NCBI RefSeq assembly: GCF_026230105.1
Contig: NC_079485.1
Span: 13,214,872-13,278,871 of the forward strand
DNA length: 64,000 bases
Origin: Diorhabda sublineata
Lineage: Eukaryota; Arthropoda; Insecta; Coleoptera; Chrysomelidae
Reading direction: 5' to 3'
Part shown: in pieces, positions 20,650 through 31,026 of the stretch
Position numbering within the stretch: position 1 is the first letter of the stretch
Layout of the letters: each line of letters starts with the position of its first letter
The notes under the pieces: model-generated
Databases searched by the model: none
The model's input: only the letters and a program-made list of their open reading frames with translations
What the model was told of the DNA's origin: nothing
Program-made: the position numbers and the translations under genes

Positions 20650-23600
20650 AATGTTCAATAAAAAATAAATGTACCTAATACTATGTACATAATGCCACTA
20701 TTTCTTAATCCGATGGATTACTTTATTCTTCTGATTGAATTAATTGATTGTGTATCCGAATCGAGAATATTATTTATTTACAAGTTTTAAAACATTATTT
20801 ACTTGTAAGTTTTCATGGAAAATTTAAAATTACAACCGAGTCTATGAAAACTTTTTTTGAATTAATTTATATCTATAACTTTTCTGTGATGATAGACCTT
20901 TGTCCAGATGTATAGTAGATTCTAGATGTTTTAATAATTATTATAAATTTACCAATGAACATCTGTTTTACAACAAATTTCTATATTTTTTTTGTCAGAA
21001 AATTGAAAAATAGAATAATCGTCAACGAGAGTCGATCCACCCGAAGTGATCCAATGAGGGTAACTTGACAATTTTTTATTTTGACAATGTTATAACTCTT
21101 CAAAACAATTTTATCTAGCTCCTTCTTGGAGAGGCGGGCATTCTGATTAAGCCGCGCATGGTATTTTTGGGCTTTGTAGACATCAGCAGTAAATTGAGTA
21201 TCTTTGTACACCATGAGACTTATACCGTTATTTTCTATAAATTCCCCTTTATAAATAAGGTCCTTAACAAATGTTTTTCTAAAACAAGCATTAGTACCTA
21301 GAAATTTTCATTTTATTTTGAAGAAAAATTTGAACGACGTGCCCCGTTTAAAGCCTAGTTTTACAATAAAGGAATCAAATATCATAGCTAATGATTTTTA
21401 TACTATACGATATAGTAAAATACTTACATATGTCAAAATATGAGGTCTCCTTAAATTTTTGAAAATCAATTTTCATTTTTTCAAAGTTTGGGCAGGATAT
21501 AAAAATCCAATTATATATGTGATGTACCTGAATGGTAGCAACATATAGCAAAAATTTCAATCTTAGTATTTGATCTTAAGCCAAGTTATGAAATTTTGAA
21601 TTTAAGAAAAATTTTATCTAGCGAGTACATTTAATTGAATGTTAAATGGAAACAATGCAATTTAGAAAAGACTTTGTGAAGTTAAAAACTCCGTGAAACC
21701 GTGAAAAATCGCAGAGATTAAGTTCTTGTAACACGTAGCTACTTCTTTGATGCTAAACCTAAACCAAAATGTAGCAACTGCAATTGCAAATTGATTATAA
21801 AACACAACGCAGAAAGATCATCATTAAATCTAGCACTTGGAATTGTACGTGAAATTATAGGACCTAAATACAATATTACTTTAAACAGATCTCTATCATA
21901 AACTTAATATAACAAATATTTATAGAGATAAAACATTTAATTTTTACTGAATCGTCAATAACCTGTATACGGTGGATGCGAATTTTGTAATAAAGAAGAC
22001 TAATAAGTAAGAGCTTTATTTATTACATAAATTGAAATAGTTTGTGTTTGGTGATACACTTCGTAAAGACGCAAATTGGGAAAGGTATGGCACGTGTGAG
22101 ATGACAATCTATATAGGTACATTGACGCAACGCGACCTGACGCGGCAAGCGTGAACTCACAGTCGTGCCCCGCTATAGTTCAAACTCAGTTTGCTGTACC
22201 ACACATGTGGGTGACTAATTATTAAAATCAATATCACTCATTTTTGTTTTAATTGTAAATTGTCCACTGTTTTTTCTCTTCAATAGAATAAATTTCTTGT
22301 TGAGACAATCAAATTATAAGTTTGTATTCTGTGTTCTTTTTATTTGACATGTCAAATGTTACTTCCTATAATGAATATAATGTAAGTTAAGGTGTTTGAA
22401 TAAGAACATGTATTTTATTAATAAAAATGTATTTATGAAGTCCTTCTAACACCATAAAATAATAAAACAATACGAAACAACTTTTATTACCGGAAAACCA
22501 AGAATTGTACATACGAGAATATCAATTGTTTAACCCACGGCTGCCAGTTTGACGTAGATCAGATGTTTTCTTAGTTTGCCTAATGTGTTATTAAAAACAC
22601 ATTTTTTTGAATATTAGTTGCAAATTGACTGCTTCCTAAGTGTGTATAAGTTAAATTATGGAGAAGTTTGTTGATATGGAGGCGGTGAGGAATTCTCTTA
22701 TTCACGAATTGTGGCTCATTAGTCACTTTCATTATAATGCACAAATTTTGGAAAAAAATAATCTGATGTTTACCTCCTACTCCATTGGAAAAATTCTATA
22801 AAAGCTCGTATCGATTTCGTCGATTCCACCATTTCAAATATTTACTGGTAAGTTTTTACATCTTTTTTTACTTTACTTTTTATATATAGTGCTTACAAGA
22901 TTTTAATTTATATTTCAATAAAAATTCATATTTTTTTTTATTTTGGTAATAGAACAGATCTTTGTATAGTTATATTTTGAAAATATATAAGTCTAAATTG
23001 TTTTTAATTTCTAACTGCTTTTTATTCGTTGTTCTGTTAGATAGATTAAATGTGAATTTGGAGAATCATAACCTAGGATAGTTTTATTTGATTTTCATAT
23101 ATTTATTCAATAACAGCTTTTTCACCCTTTTTCTTTGCTGTTAACTTTGTTAATAAGCTGGTGGCGTTCAATGTAATATTAAATCTTAACCTTAGATAAT
23201 GATATCTCATTTAGAATTATAAACTACTCTCCCGATTTATTTAAAACAATTTTTCATTCGCGTCATACTGAAAATCAGTATTAAATACAAAATTTGCTTG
23301 AAGTTATTGTTAAGTACGAACAGTTATTAGCTTCAACAGATTATAGATCATTTTTTATTCTTTTTGAGGTTATTTTAGTTCATTTTGTTTGATATTTTAT
23401 TTCAGATGAGGTATTTTCGTTTTTTGGTCAATCCTTAAAAGTTAAATATAAATTACTCGATTTTGGAAATATTTGCAGTTTCTTTTATTAATTCTTCTTT
23501 CAAAATTGATTATTTTAATACACTGGGCTCTTTTAATCTTTGTCAACATCAAATTTTTTGTTTAATTATATAATATAATGATATTTAAAAACGATCATAT

Positions 23601-23840
23601 GGACCTTCTTAATATAACTCAGAATTTATCTAAATAGGGAAATTATTTTACTAGAATCTGATTTAGAAACAAAGTTTCTTTCTGATTGTGTAAAGCCACA
23701 CAATAATCAAGTTCCTCTTACTTCTTCACGTTTATCTTGGAAGCCCGTCAGGTGTTCAAGTAAATAAAATCGAAAAAAGGAGATTTAATTAAATTAATAC
23801 AAACTTCATTGCATATTAGTACTAAAAACGAAATTAATGC
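20650..23840. other. long AT-rich stretch without a recognised gene
   Basis: No host gene was recognised. A minus-strand frame at 20981-21214 (VYKAQKYHARLNQNARLSKK inside) and a plus-strand stretch near 21735-21870 (CSNCNCKLIIKHNAERSSLN) look more protein-like than their surroundings but match nothing I know. A further plus-strand stretch at 22658-22800 starts MEKFVDMEAVRNSLIHELWL and is also unplaced. Around 22110-22200 GC rises locally. These may be parts of old transposons. Confidence 0.35.
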
Positions 23841-23850
23841 ATAGCATGTA

Positions 23851-24706
23851 CGAGGATGGTACCAGAAGTTTCAAATTTGAAGACGCCATGTTTAGTATTT
23901 GTTGGCAGCCATCAATAGTGAACGTATTCAGTGGATATGGTCATCGTTATGTGATACAATACTTTTATTTGAGGTGCGTAGGCCAACCAATATAAAAGAT
24001 GAACTAGATTCTACTCTAGTTGAGACATTTCGTTCATTATCAACAGTAAAATATTGGTCGTTATGTGATACAATACTTTTATTTGAGGTGCGTTTGCCAA
24101 CCAATATAAAAGATGAACTAGATTCTACTCTCGGTGAGACTGTTTGTTCATTATCAACAGTAAAATATTGGGTAGCAAAGTTTAGACGAGACCGTATGAA
24201 ATAGGAAGATCAGCAACGCAGTGGTAAACCAAAGAAATGATGAAGAAAATCAACAAAGAGGTACTCGATGATCATCGACTGAAAGTGTGCTAGCTAGTAG
24301 GCATTTCAAAAATTGCGGTCGGTTTTTGGAATGCGTGTGGGATAATTTTCATTTACTATCTTGACAAGGGAGAAACTATCAACTAAGCTAGTTTTCTGCG
24401 AACTTATTGCAACGTTTGAGAGAAGAAATCAAGTAAAAACCTCCGCATTTGGATAAGAAGAAAGTGTTGTTTTATCAGGACAATGCTTCAGCTCACATCC
24501 GTAATTGAAATGGTCAAAATTAACGAATTAAAGTTTCAGTTGCTATCTCATGTATCCTATTAGCCAGATTTAGCCTCCTTGGGAAAATGGCTCGGTGGTC
24601 AAAGATTTTTTTAGGAGCTTGACGATTCTTATTATAAAAATGGTGATTATGTTGAATAATTCCAAAATTTTTTTTGTTGGGCTAGGTACTTTTGGAATCA
24701 TCCTCG
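23851..24706 (+). mobile_element. mariner transposon copy, family B, with TA target sites
   Basis: The ends are imperfect inverted repeats: CGAGGATGGTACCAGAAGT at 23851 and its counterpart ACTTTTGGAATCATCCTCG ending at 24706. Each end is flanked by TA, the target site of mariner elements. The transposase is badly decayed: an N-terminal frame (23899-24204), the second-Asp region around 24470-24500, then INELKFQLLSHV. The N-terminal frame contains an exact-length in-frame duplication of 114 bases (23945-24058 and 24059-24172). The first catalytic Asp block is lost. It is the same family as 5388-6385 (-). Confidence 0.85.
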
Positions 24707-25199
24707 TACTTATTGTTAATAATTAGGGTAAATGTGGTTAACATGAATATTTTTAAAGTTTCCATACATAATAACACAGTGAGTCTTCTTTTTCTATTAA
24801 CAATACTAATTGTAGTAATAAAATTAAAATTAATAAGTTGTAAAGCATCTTCTATTATCATTTTATTTATTATTTCATATTAAGACTTATAAATATTCAT
24901 ATAATAATTTTAGTTATAAACTTTTAGTTCCGAGAAAAGTGAACAGTTGATTGGTGCAAATTGTACTAATGAGGTATTTTTGTTCATAATTATTTAATCA
25001 ATATCCTTTTTCATCTTATTATTTTTGTTCAAAACATCAACGTCCATAAATCAACATATCCGTGAAATTGATAAATAATTAGACTCTTAATATTTCTGAT
25101 ATATTCTGACTGTCATATTTATAATTACAATTAATTATTCAAATTTTATTTTGCAGTATTCAAAAGTAAATAACCATTTTAGGTTTTTTTTGGACAATA
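24707..25199. other. AT-rich spacer
   Basis: Nothing recognised. A plus-strand frame at 24692-24883 is hydrophobic only because of AT-rich composition. Confidence 0.4.
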
Positions 25200-25830
25200 T
25201 CGACAAGAGAATATCCAAAGATTAGGTTCCAAACAACAAAAAACTGAAAAGAAATTAGAAGAAATATAAACAACGACAATTTATAATGCTGAAATAGTAT
25301 TGATAATAGATTTGAAAAGTTCCATGGTTCTTTGGCAACTTGTCCAAAAGATGATGATTTGACTGAACTTCCAAAAAGTTTTCAAGTAGATTTAACACCA
25401 CAAAAACTTTAAACACTTTTATGGCTTAAGTGGAGTGAAAAAACAAAAACCTCCTTGAGGTATCTCAGCAGATGAAATGGATCTTGAAAAAACATTTACA
25501 ATGCTATCTTTGATCTTGAAATGCAATGAAATGACAGTGGAAATCGAGCATAAAAAAACAATATAATGGAGGTACATTAGTCGTTTGTCCATTTAGTCTT
25601 CCGAACTAATAGTCAGGAGAGTTAGAGCAAAGGACGGACCTAACCTAAAAATATTAACGAAATAAGATTTGATTACAACTTCATATGGTACAATAAATAG
25701 AAGTGCTGGTTTTAAAGTGAAATGAGGAAGATGAAAGGAATTACAGATCTGTTACATTTGCTAATGTTCACAGATCGACCACATGGATGTTAACAGGAAA
25801 AGGAGTTTGACATGTTTGAGGATGAAATTA
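25200..25830 (+). pseudogene. SNF2-family helicase pseudogene (TTF2/lodestar-like), piece A
   Basis: Broken plus-strand frames keep recognisable SNF2 order. FHGSLATCPKDDDLTELPKS (25320-25380) and FQVDLTPQKL resemble the segment before the helicase core of transcription termination factor 2. GISADEMDLEKTFTMLSLIL (25458-25520) is a decayed Walker A motif (normally ILADDMGLGKT). GGTLVVCPFSLPN (25568-25605) is motif Ia, and HRSTTWMLTG (25770-25800) is motif III. Stop codons, a lost Walker A lysine context and frame shifts make it inactive. TTF2 is an ATP-dependent double-stranded DNA translocase acting in transcription termination. A second, inverted copy of this piece lies at 31685-32130. Confidence 0.75.
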
Positions 25831-25873
25831 CAGGAGAGACTGAACACCTATATATGGTTTATATTTTTCCAAT

Positions 25874-26330
25874 TTAAGAAAATATTTGAAAAATTGATTC
25901 TTTTTTATTGCAGATTACATCATCTCTTATGTTAAAAAGAAAAAACTGAACTAATTGGAAAGGAACTACTGTGTAGCAAACAGAAAGTTGTATCTGTTGA
26001 TTTAAAAATTGTTTATACCAAAATATTAATATTTTCTTGTATATTTTTCGCCATGGTAAAAATCTTGAAAATATCATCATTCCAAACATTTTCAAAAATT
26101 TTTCCCATTAACATACATCTGGTTATTCTAATCAATCTGTAAATGTGGCAGATCTGTAATTTCTAATTTGATGTGCTCCATCTAAAACTATTCTTCTTCA
26201 ATTTACTTTACAAACAGCACTTCTTATTTTCCCTATTTACTATACCATATAAAGTTATAATCAAATCTTATTCGGTTAATATTTTTAGGTTAGATTCTCT
26301 TTTAGATCCACAGTAAGACTCTGCCTCAGA
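25874..26330 (-). pseudogene. SNF2-family helicase pseudogene, piece B (inverted)
   Basis: Read on the minus strand from 26330, frames give LKILTE, LIITLYGIVNREN (26225-26285), RIVLDGAHQIRNYRSATFTD (26145-26205) and NVWNDDIFKIFTMAKNIQEN (about 26030-26090). The LDGAHQIRN block is SNF2 motif II with the usual DEAH changed to DGAH. The part 26098-26300 is an inverted, diverged copy of 25650-25810, so pieces A and B form a stem of roughly 170 bases around a 290-base loop. It is inactive. Confidence 0.65.
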
Positions 26331-26760
26331 ATGCTAACTGGACAGAAGAGTAATTTAACTCCCTCATATTATTTTTTACATTAAAACATATCCTATTCTG
26401 TTTGTCGCTGCTAACACACGCTAACTCGAACTTATTTCAGGCAAATCAGCTTTATCCTAACATTTAAATGCTAACGGAAACTACAGAATCGAAATATAAA
26501 GATAAAATTCATCAGTATTATATTATAAATGCTTGTGGGATTGTGGCAAAACTAAATACCGAAGTGTACTACTTCTAATATATTAAATACTTATGTATTA
26601 ATGGTCTGGGAATTAATTACTTAAAAATTACTTAAATTTTGTAATGTATTTAAAAAAGAAAAATTCATTAACTTCAACATACAAAAGTTAAATTACCTCT
26701 TGATAGAAATATTAAGAGTATTGATTCTGAATTAATATAAGTATTGGAAAATTGGGTATA
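26331..26760. repeat. left flank of the Copia element, inverted relative to the right flank
   Basis: 26526-26580 (including GTGGGATTGTGGCAAAACTAA) matches in reverse complement the sequence just right of the Copia element at 31027-31080 (TTTTGCCACAATCCCAC). The rest is AT-rich with no gene seen. Confidence 0.55.
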
Positions 26761-26765
26761 TATTA
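26761..26765. repeat. Copia target-site duplication, left copy (TATTA)
   Basis: TATTA directly before the left LTR matches TATTA directly after the right LTR at 31027-31031. Five bases is the usual duplication length for Copia-type elements. Confidence 0.9.
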
Positions 26766-27059
26766 TGTTGTTATTTGTTACACAGCAGTGTTGATTAAAA
26801 TCAATCTAAGTCTTTATATACATTTTATTTACATCTTCATATATATACATCATCTATCACTTATATCTTATAAAACCAACCATGTGCTAAAAACCCGGTA
26901 AAACCATATATTCACTTAACCTTACTTTTCTCAATAATAATCAACTACAAAAACAAAACTATGTACGTAGAACATTAAACTACTATTTCTACAAATCAAG
27001 CGCCATCTCTATAAGAAAGCATTAACTTAAAATAACTCCTAAAGATTTCTATTATAACA
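26766..27059 (-). repeat. Copia LTR, 3' LTR of the element
   Basis: 294 bases beginning TGTTG and ending AACA. It matches the right LTR (30731-31026) with under ten differences, so about 97% identical. On the element's own strand it is preceded by a purine run (TAAGAGAGGG, 27060-27069 reversed), the polypurine tract that primes plus-strand synthesis. Confidence 0.92.
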
Positions 27060-27120
27060 CCCTCTCTTAATGCGCATCTTATATGAGTCTATAAATTTAT
27101 ATATAATCATATTCAAAATA

Positions 27121-27792
27121 TCACCTATATGACATGAAATTAACAAATAAAATAAATAATTGTTTACGGTTTGAGTAAAATTGTGGTTTTTGCAATCCTT
27201 TTGTTAATAAGTCTGCTAACTGACATTTTATATTTATATATTCAAGGACAATACAATCATTTTTTACATTCTCATGAATAAAGTTATATTTTATGTCTAT
27301 GTGTTTGACACGTTTATTATTCTCAGGATTTTTAACAAGTGCAATACAACCCTGATTATCTTCAAATACTTTAAAAAAATTCACATCAAGATTCATATCT
27401 AGCAACAATCTTTTTAACCACAAAGAATCCTGGACAGCAGCACATAAAGCTATCAACTCCGCTTCAGTACTGGACAATGCAACACAGTTTTACTTTCTGG
27501 TTACCCACAATACTGTATTACCAAAAACTTTAATAACGTACCCCGACACTGATCTTCTGTTATTCACGTCTCCTGCCCAATCCGAATCTACATAACAGCT
27601 CAATGGTAATTCATTCATTCTCCTTTCATACTTTAATCTTGCCTTTAATGTTCCTTTTAAATACCTTAACAGCCTTTTTAGTCCAATCCAAATTTCTTCT
27701 GAATTTCTTTCTTGAAATCTACTAAAGTAGTTTACTCTGAAACTGATGTCTGGTCTTGACCCTAACATTAAAAACATCAAACACCCAATCAA
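27121..27792 (-). pseudogene. Copia RNase H region
   Basis: Two minus-strand frames, 27490-27792 and 27121-27477, are separated by a stop and frame break. The first has LMFLMLGSRPDISF and YVDSDWAGDVNNRRSVSGYV (first RNase H Asp). The second starts SSTEAELIALCAAVQDSLWL (the catalytic Glu region), then VFEDNQGCIALVKNP (a second Asp) and KHIDIKYNFIHENV. The order is normal for Copia RNase H; the break between them probably prevents function. Confidence 0.9.
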
Positions 27793-27854
27793 TTCTCTTA
27801 CTGGCTAGTTTCCATTTGTATCATTTTTGTTTAGATCTATTCTAAATTTTGGGT

Positions 27855-29249
27855 CTATTGGAGTTGAACATAGTTTAGAATTTTCAAAATTCCCTGTAAA
27901 TATCTTTCTTGATTTATTTCCAAAATTCCATTATCTCTGTCATAACAAATTTCTAAACCTAAAAAATTTTTTAACTCACCTTTGTTCTTAATTTCGAAAT
28001 TATTCATTAATTCATTTTTGCATTTATTAATTATTGTTAAATTTGTTCCACACAATATAATATCATCCACATAAAGTAATAAGTAAATTACATATTCTCC
28101 AGTCTTTTTATAGTACAAGCAGTAATCAGTTTCAGATCTACAAAATTCTAAGTTTATTAAAAAACTATTTATCATGTTGTTCCAGCATTTAGATGCTTGT
28201 TTTAAGCCATAAAGGGATTTATTTAGTTTTAATATTTTGTCTGGTTTACATTTTACTCCTGGTGGATAGATATATACATTCTCTTTCAATTCGCCGTTTA
28301 AGAATGCGGTTTTCACATCCAACTGTTGATAATAAAATTTAAATTGTAGACCCACTGACAATAATGTCCTTATTGAAGTCATTTTTGCCACGGGTGAGTA
28401 AATTTCATCATAATCAAAAGATTCCTTCTGCGCAAAACCCCTGACTACTAAGCGAGCTTTATATTTGTCACTTATTTGTTCTTCTAAAGGCCTCTTAGCA
28501 AATACCCACTTTGTACTTAGTATTTCTGCATTCTTGGGCATTGGTGCTTCTATCCAAGTTTTATTTTTCTCTATTGAACTTATTTCTCTTTTCATCGCTT
28601 CCATCCATAAGTCATTGTCTCTTCTATCAGTCAAGTCTTCCACTGTTTCGGGTACATTCTCAACATATGACATTGCATCAAAGGCCATATACATTTCAAA
28701 CTCATTATATCTGTTAGGTTTTCGCCTGGTTCGTTTTTCTTGTATTTCTTGTCCTCTGTCTTGTAAATCATCTTCTTGTAATACCTGCATCTCTTCTTGT
28801 ATTTGTTTTACTTCTTCTTGTTCATCGTCACTTTCTTCTATTATTGCATTTTTGCTATCAAGTTTTCCATTTTCCTTCAACTCCATTCCTTCATTTTTAA
28901 AATAAAATTCGCTCTCATTAAACATTACATCTCTTGCAATGACTACTTTCTGTTCCATGATATCCCATAATCTGTATCCTGTCATTGTGTATCCAATCAT
29001 CATACACTTCTTCGCTTTAGAATCAAATTTTTTTCTAAATTGTTTTGGAATGTAGCAATATGCTGTAGATCCAAAAACTCTTAAATTACTAATGTCCGGT
29101 TTCTTCCCATTCCATATTTCAGCCGGAGTAACTTGTAAAGCACTACTTGGGCTTCTATTTAGAACGTATGCTGCTACTCGAACTGCTTCACTCCAAAATT
29201 CTTTAGGAATATTAGCGTTTTGCATCATGGTCTTTGCTTTGTCCACCAA
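27855..29249 (-). CDS. Copia polymerase fragment: integrase end and reverse transcriptase
   Basis: 464 residues. The N-terminal part continues the integrase (AAYVLNRSPSSALQVTPAEI, then GYTMTGYRLWD), with a spacer rich in Glu and Gln. The reverse transcriptase has WVFAKRPLEEQ, YQQLDVKTAFLNGELKENVY (first Asp), SLYGLKQASKCWNNM and LLLYVDDIILCG (catalytic YVDD). It ends early at a stop before the RNase H region. In a full element this would be cleaved from a Gag-Pol polyprotein. Confidence 0.93.
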   Translation of the reverse strand: MVDKAKTMMQNANIPKEFWSEAVRVAAYVLNRSPSSALQVTPAEIWNGKKPDISNLRVFGSTAYCYIPKQFRKKFDSKAKKCMMIGYTMTGYRLWDIMEQKVVIARDVMFNESEFYFKNEGMELKENGKLDSKNAIIEESDDEQEEVKQIQEEMQVLQEDDLQDRGQEIQEKRTRRKPNRYNEFEMYMAFDAMSYVENVPETVEDLTDRRDNDLWMEAMKREISSIEKNKTWIEAPMPKNAEILSTKWVFAKRPLEEQISDKYKARLVVRGFAQKESFDYDEIYSPVAKMTSIRTLLSVGLQFKFYYQQLDVKTAFLNGELKENVYIYPPGVKCKPDKILKLNKSLYGLKQASKCWNNMINSFLINLEFCRSETDYCLYYKKTGEYVIYLLLYVDDIILCGTNLTIINKCKNELMNNFEIKNKGELKNFLGLEICYDRDNGILEINQERYLQGILKILNYVQLQ

Positions 29250-29311
29250 GCTTCTATTAAAGCGTTCTGCCTTACCATTTTGTTCTCAATGTAGCTAATT
29301 TTAAATTAAAC

Positions 29312-30667
29312 TTAGCCTGAACCATTCTCACATATTCTCGGAAACATTCTAACTAAACATTCTAACCTTTTTACAGACAATAGATTTCGCCTTAAATTTG
29401 GGACATATAGAACATTTTTAATTTTACATTTGATTTCTTTTCCATTGACCTCACTAAAAACTTCAATATTTCCTACTCCAATGGCTTCCATGTAATTGTT
29501 GTTTTTTGCAACCGCTATTTTAATGGGTTTTTTCAACTTCATAAAATCATGAAAATACATTTTATCATTTACTAAATGATCAGTACACCCTGAATCGATA
29601 TAAAATACTAAATTTTGTTTACTTACAGTTTGGTAACAATCTTCTAAATTAGAGTTTAAATTTGACAAAAAACAAATACCTTGTCCATCTTGTACCTCAT
29701 CAAGTTCAGTTCCTCCTTCATTTTCCATATAGTTTGCTCCCTTATTGTTATTGTCCTGATACTCATGGTCATAATTTCTTCTATAGCTTGTTTCTTTATA
29801 TCCTCTTCCTCTGTAACCAAATCCTCCTCTATAACCATTTCCTTGAAAATTTCCTCTAAAATTCCCATAACCCCGAAAACTACTTTGACCTCTAGTAAAA
29901 CTGTCTCTGCTTGAACCTCTGTTTCCTCCTCTCTGATTTCGACAATTTTTCTTATAATGACCTCTTTTTCCACAAGTATAACATACACCTGGACTATAAG
30001 TTGAAAAAGCTGATGAGTTTACACTATCTTGCTGATAATTTCTGCTTTCGCTATTGGCTTCATACAATGCACTTTTTCTTTCAACTTCAGCTCTTAATTT
30101 AGTTTTTGCTAAACTTATTGTTAGATCTTCTGGTGGTATGTTCTCTAATATGGTTATTACGGTTTCAAACTCTTTCGGCATAGCAAGTAATAAACTATAA
30201 ACAATATCTTGCTCTTTCATGTCTGCGCCTGTAGTATTTAATTGTCTTATGGTTTCATCAAAATCAGACAAAAACTTTTCTAATTTGCTACTATCTTGAA
30301 GTTTCATAGACATTAGTTTTCTTCTTAGAATTAACTGGCCCGGAATGCCTTTCTTTTCATATCTTTCGTCTAAAACTGTCCATATACTAAAAGCTGTATC
30401 TTTTCCTCTAATTAAATCTATTTGCGAGTCGTCCAAACACTGCACTATCATAGACTTACATTTATTGTCCTTCTTCTTTGCTTCAGCCCGAAGTTTGTCA
30501 CTTTTATAATCAGAATCATTAAATTCCTTTTCGATACATTCCAACACATCTTTTTCTTCAAACAAAATACTCATACGATACTTCCATGTGTGATAATTTA
30601 ATCCATTTAATAATTCTACATTAAAATGGTTTTTAATGCCAATAATACTGTTACTGTTCACCTCCAT
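29312..30667 (-). CDS. Copia Gag and protease
   Basis: 451 residues starting at an ATG close to the primer-binding site. The Gag part contains a UBN2/retrotrans-gag type region (WTVLDERYEKKGIPGQLILR and SMKLQDSSKLEKFLSDFDET) and a CCHC zinc knuckle, CYTCGKRGHYKKNC, at about residues 228-241. After an Arg/Gly-rich stretch comes the protease active site FYIDSGCTDHLVND, with the aspartate of the DSG motif. The frame then reads NVLYVPNLRRNLLSVKRLE, the GAG-pre-integrase region, and stops at the deletion junction near 29312. Gag packages element RNA into virus-like particles. Confidence 0.93.
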   Translation of the reverse strand: MEVNSNSIIGIKNHFNVELLNGLNYHTWKYRMSILFEEKDVLECIEKEFNDSDYKSDKLRAEAKKKDNKCKSMIVQCLDDSQIDLIRGKDTAFSIWTVLDERYEKKGIPGQLILRRKLMSMKLQDSSKLEKFLSDFDETIRQLNTTGADMKEQDIVYSLLLAMPKEFETVITILENIPPEDLTISLAKTKLRAEVERKSALYEANSESRNYQQDSVNSSAFSTYSPGVCYTCGKRGHYKKNCRNQRGGNRGSSRDSFTRGQSSFRGYGNFRGNFQGNGYRGGFGYRGRGYKETSYRRNYDHEYQDNNNKGANYMENEGGTELDEVQDGQGICFLSNLNSNLEDCYQTVSKQNLVFYIDSGCTDHLVNDKMYFHDFMKLKKPIKIAVAKNNNYMEAIGVGNIEVFSEVNGKEIKCKIKNVLYVPNLRRNLLSVKRLECLVRMFPRICENGSG

Positions 30668-30711
30668 TTTTTTTCCTTTTTTATAATAACGACCTTTTTC
30701 AATATTGAGTT

Positions 30712-30730
30712 GTGACCTGGGCCCATAACC
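30712..30730 (-). other. Copia primer-binding site (initiator tRNA half-molecule type)
   Basis: Directly inside the right LTR the plus strand reads CTGGGCCCATAACC. This is the sequence of the anticodon stem and loop of initiator methionine tRNA, with the CAT anticodon in the middle. The minus-strand transcript would therefore pair with this internal tRNA region rather than with the tRNA 3' end, as known for Drosophila copia. Confidence 0.85.
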
Positions 30731-31026
30731 TGTTGTTATTTGTTACACAGCAGTGTTGATTAAAATCAATCTAGGTCTTTACATACATTTTATTTACATC
30801 TTCATATATATACATCATCTATCACTTATATCTTATAAAACCAACCATGTGCTAAAAACCCGGTAAAACCATATATTCACTTAGCCTTACCTTTCTCAAT
30901 AATAATCAATTACAAAAACAAAACTATGTACATAGAACATTAAACTACTATTTCTACAAATCATCGCCATCTCTATAAGAAAGCATTAACTTAAAATAAC
31001 TCCTAAAGATTTCTATTTGTATAACA
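30731..31026 (-). repeat. Copia LTR, 5' LTR of the element
   Basis: 296 bases matching 26766-27059, ending TATAACA and followed by the TATTA duplication. It differs from the other LTR by a few substitutions, a two-for-one change near CAAGCGCC/CATCGCC and a 2-3 base indel near its end. Confidence 0.92.

Larger units (their letters stand above)
26766..31026 (-). mobile_element. Copia-type LTR retrotransposon, internally deleted
   Basis: A 4261-base element on the minus strand with two LTRs, a TATTA target duplication, a polypurine tract and a primer-binding site next to the right LTR. The gag and protease frame is intact at 29312-30667; the polymerase parts lie at 27855-29249, 27490-27792 and 27121-27477. 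The integrase core is missing at about 29300: the frame jumps from the end of the protease region to a segment encoding NGKAERFNRSLVDKA. Together with stops between the polymerase pieces this makes the copy non-autonomous. The close LTR match indicates a fairly recent insertion. Confidence 0.95.

Noticed and set aside
22110..22200. GC-rich patch as a tRNA or other RNA gene
   Set aside because: No cloverleaf arms or internal promoter boxes could be matched.
28465..28905. 146-residue plus-strand frame inside the Copia element
   Set aside because: It is the antisense shadow of the polymerase frame 27855-29249.
29656..29988. 110-residue acidic minus-strand frame
   Set aside because: It overlaps the Gag-protease frame in another phase, and its Glu/Ile-rich content follows from the Arg/Gly repeats of Gag.
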